Below are positions 62,224 to 64,000 of a DNA stretch of 64,000 nt, piece after piece. Location: the NCBI GenBank assembly GCA_047601185.1, contig JASGJS010000001.1:1426001-1490000 (forward strand). The letters run 5' to 3'. Position numbers and translations under genes: made by a program. How positions within the stretch are numbered: position 1 is the stretch's first letter; each line of letters begins with the position of its first letter. A model generated the notes under the pieces. It saw only the letters and a list, made by a program, of their open reading frames with translations, was not told where the DNA came from and made no database searches. The stretch is from JASGJS01 sp047601185. Its GTDB lineage: Bacteria; Pseudomonadota; Gammaproteobacteria; JAURND01.

Positions 62224-63117
62224 CTATGAAGTCCGTGTTCCTTGCAGCAAAACCCAGTCTTCCTGAATTTTGGTTTGGGTAAATTGGATAGAAGGTTGAT
62301 AAGCTGCCATAACGCTGTCTGCTTGAGTAGAGAGCAGCCCAGATAACACAATTTTGCCCTGAGGCGCCAACAGTTTTAATAAACGGGGTGCAAGCTGGAT
62401 GAGCGGATTGGCTAAAATATTGGCAATAATGAGCTCAGATTTTAGTGAAGGGAGTGTTTCAGGAAGAAAAGTTGTTAACTGTTGTGTGGAAATGCCGTTG
62501 CGATTGGCATTTTCGTGGGTGGCTTCTAAGGCTTGAGGATCATTATCTACTGCATAGACTTTTTGCGCACCTAATTTTACGGCAGCAATGGCGAGAATGC
62601 CTGAGCCACATCCATAATCAACGACTGTGGGGAAGGCTGCGCCATGCTGAGCTAGCCATTCTAAACACAAGGCGGTGGTGGGGTGCGTGCCTGTGCCAAA
62701 GGCTAAGCCCGGATCTAGTTCAATATAAGGTTTTCCATCGGCAGGTTTGGGATGCCAACTGGGATACACCCACAAACGATCTGCAAATAACAGGGGTGGA
62801 AAGGCATCTTGGTGCAGTTGCTGCCAATTTTGTTCTGCAAGCTGTTCAGTTACAATCTTTACATGATGAGTAGGGATGTGTTCAGCAATTTGTTGTTTAA
62901 ATGTAAGTAAAATACTCGCTAAATCAGCATTCTCTTCAAATAAAGCGCTTATCTGAGTGGCTTGCCAAAGCGGGGTGGTGCCTAATTCCGGCTCAAACAA
63001 TTCTTCGGTATTGGCAGATTCTAAACTGATCGCCGATGCGCCGAGTTCCTCTAATATTTCCTCAACGGTGGTAATGTGTTCGGCAGGAAATTGTAAGGTC
63101 ACTTTCTGCCAAATCAT
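62224..63117 (-). CDS. prmA: Ribosomal protein L11 methyltransferase
   Basis: A 297-aa protein with the PrmA N-terminal domain ([17 protein letters not shown]) and SAM domain: [72 protein letters not shown]. It trimethylates ribosomal protein L11. Its start codon overlaps the accC stop by 4 nt, the accC-prmA order seen in several gammaproteobacteria. Confidence 0.96.
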   Translation of the reverse strand: MIWQKVTLQFPAEHITTVEEILEELGASAISLESANTEELFEPELGTTPLWQATQISALFEENADLASILLTFKQQIAEHIPTHHVKIVTEQLAEQNWQQLHQDAFPPLLFADRLWVYPSWHPKPADGKPYIELDPGLAFGTGTHPTTALCLEWLAQHGAAFPTVVDYGCGSGILAIAAVKLGAQKVYAVDNDPQALEATHENANRNGISTQQLTTFLPETLPSLKSELIIANILANPLIQLAPRLLKLLAPQGKIVLSGLLSTQADSVMAAYQPSIQFTQTKIQEDWVLLQGTRTS

Positions 63118-64000
63118 TTCAACCCTAGTTTCTTTTCGAGATAATGAATATTGGTTTGTCCGGCCATAAATTGTGGATCCGCTAAAATGTCTTGTTGTAA
63201 AGGAATATTAGTTTTAATCCCTTCTACGAGGATTTCTTCTAAAGCATTTTGCATGCGTGCAATAGCAATTTGGCGAGTTTCGCCGTAGCTAATCACTTTG
63301 CCAATCATGGAATCATAATAAGGCGGCACGCGATAGCCATTATAAATATGGGAATCTAAACGGATGCCTGGGCCACCGGGTGCATGAAATAAATTGATCG
63401 TGCCAGGAGAGGGCATAAACGTTTTGGGATCTTCTGCATTAATACGGCATTCAATGGCGTGGCCTTTAATGTGGATATCTTGTTGGGTATAGCGCAGTTT
63501 TTCTCCCGCGGCGACATGCAATTGTTCTTTGATAATATCAATGCCAGTGACCATTTCGCTGACCGGATGTTCGACTTGGATACGGGTATTCATTTCGATG
63601 AAATAAAATTCGCCGTTTTCATAGAGGAATTCAAAAGTGCCAGCACCGCGATAGCGCATTTCTTGGCAGGCTTTGACGCAGCGTTCGCCGATAAAAGCGC
63701 GTTTTTCAGGTGTGATGCCAGGCGCAGGGGCTTCTTCCAACACTTTTTGGTGACGTCGCTGCATGGAACAATCTCGCTCACCCAGATGAATGGCATTGCC
63801 TTGGCCATCACCTAGCACTTGCACTTCAATATGGCGTGGTGTGCCAAGGAATTTTTCCATGTAGACTTTAGGATTGCCGAAAGCCGCTTCAGCCTCTGTG
63901 CGCGTCATCGCAATAGAATTCAGTAACTGATCAGCAGAATGGACAATGCGCATGCCACGTCCGCCGCCACCACCAGCAGCTTTAATAATGATCGGATAAC
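63114..64000 (-). CDS. accC: Biotin carboxylase subunit of acetyl-CoA carboxylase (5' part outside the window)
   Basis: The C-terminal 295 or so codons are present and the frame is open to the window edge ([20 protein letters not shown] is the ATP-grasp glycine loop). Visible motifs: [71 protein letters not shown] and [10 protein letters not shown]. It carboxylates biotin on AccB in fatty-acid synthesis. Housekeeping gene, so the window ends in core genome. Confidence 0.96.
   Translation of the reverse strand, partial: YPIIIKAAGGGGGRGMRIVHSADQLLNSIAMTRTEAEAAFGNPKVYMEKFLGTPRHIEVQVLGDGQGNAIHLGERDCSMQRRHQKVLEEAPAPGITPEKRAFIGERCVKACQEMRYRGAGTFEFLYENGEFYFIEMNTRIQVEHPVSEMVTGIDIIKEQLHVAAGEKLRYTQQDIHIKGHAIECRINAEDPKTFMPSPGTINLFHAPGGPGIRLDSHIYNGYRVPPYYDSMIGKVISYGETRQIAIARMQNALEEILVEGIKTNIPLQQDILADPQFMAGQTNIHYLEKKLGLK

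Overview
The window is an AT-rich stretch of bacterial chromosome, most likely from a host-associated gammaproteobacterium of the Legionellales type (Legionella, Coxiella or Berkiella-like). This is inferred from an accC-prmA operon at the right edge, a CsrA paralogue, a response regulator resembling Legionella LqsR, a Sel1-repeat protein and an ankyrin protein that both end in the eukaryotic prenylation motif CLIM, a deaminase of the kind found in intracellular bacteria, and many decaying genes. No rRNA, CRISPR array or secretion machinery is present.

Bases 52-13463 are an integrated island. A tRNA-Ile2/Met (CAU) gene at 21-97 supplies its left end, a 47-bp copy of the tRNA 3' part (13417-13463) marks its right end, and a tyrosine integrase (12052-13257) sits beside the right end. 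Five GTGTCGAA boxes near the two ends look like integrase arm sites. The cargo is a defence-type reverse transcriptase with a long structured leader, two small coupled genes, an IS-broken HTH plus tyrosine-recombinase pair with a 16-bp perfect palindrome, a DUF927 helicase-like protein with an AlpA-type regulator, and a YhcG-type nuclease.

Bases 13.6-29.5 kb form a transposon-rich zone. One 1194-bp IS3-family element occurs six times in the window (4378, 9347, 13645, 17179, 19652, 57068), each copy with its own 4-bp target duplication. Two of these copies nest inside an IS66 and an IS5 element. The zone also holds a gene split by IS copy C, a HEPN-like protein, a frame-disrupted membrane protein, a small plasmid-like cluster ending in ardA, an ankyrin-CaaX protein, a second IS3-family element, a truncated J-domain gene, and a second, intact HTH plus tyrosine-recombinase pair that also has a long palindrome upstream.

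Bases 29.5-38.3 kb look like host-interaction and signalling genes: the Sel1-CaaX protein, a histidine kinase broken in its H-box, a methyltransferase, a PAS hybrid kinase, the LqsR-like regulator, and a deaminase-domain protein. Bases 38.5-51.5 kb carry two umuDC operons with the same promoter sequence. Between and after them lie csrA, a methyltransferase overlapping a SnoaL-LuxR fusion, and a decay zone holding an MFS pseudogene, a hicA remnant beside hicB, and a frameshifted zeta-type toxin. A Nudix-like protein, a DUF4143 ATPase, a YheO-type regulator and a crcB stump follow.

Bases 51.5-64 kb contain small membrane and basic proteins, a LuxR regulator, and an S24-like repressor with a clear operator. 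Next comes an operon pairing a double-length YhhQ-type transporter with a nucleoside deaminase, then a YpsA-like protein clipped by IS copy F, an IS110 element with a folded leader, a REP-like repeat, an APC permease, a secreted protein, prmA and the end of accC.

All functions are read from motifs and family memory; no database search was possible.
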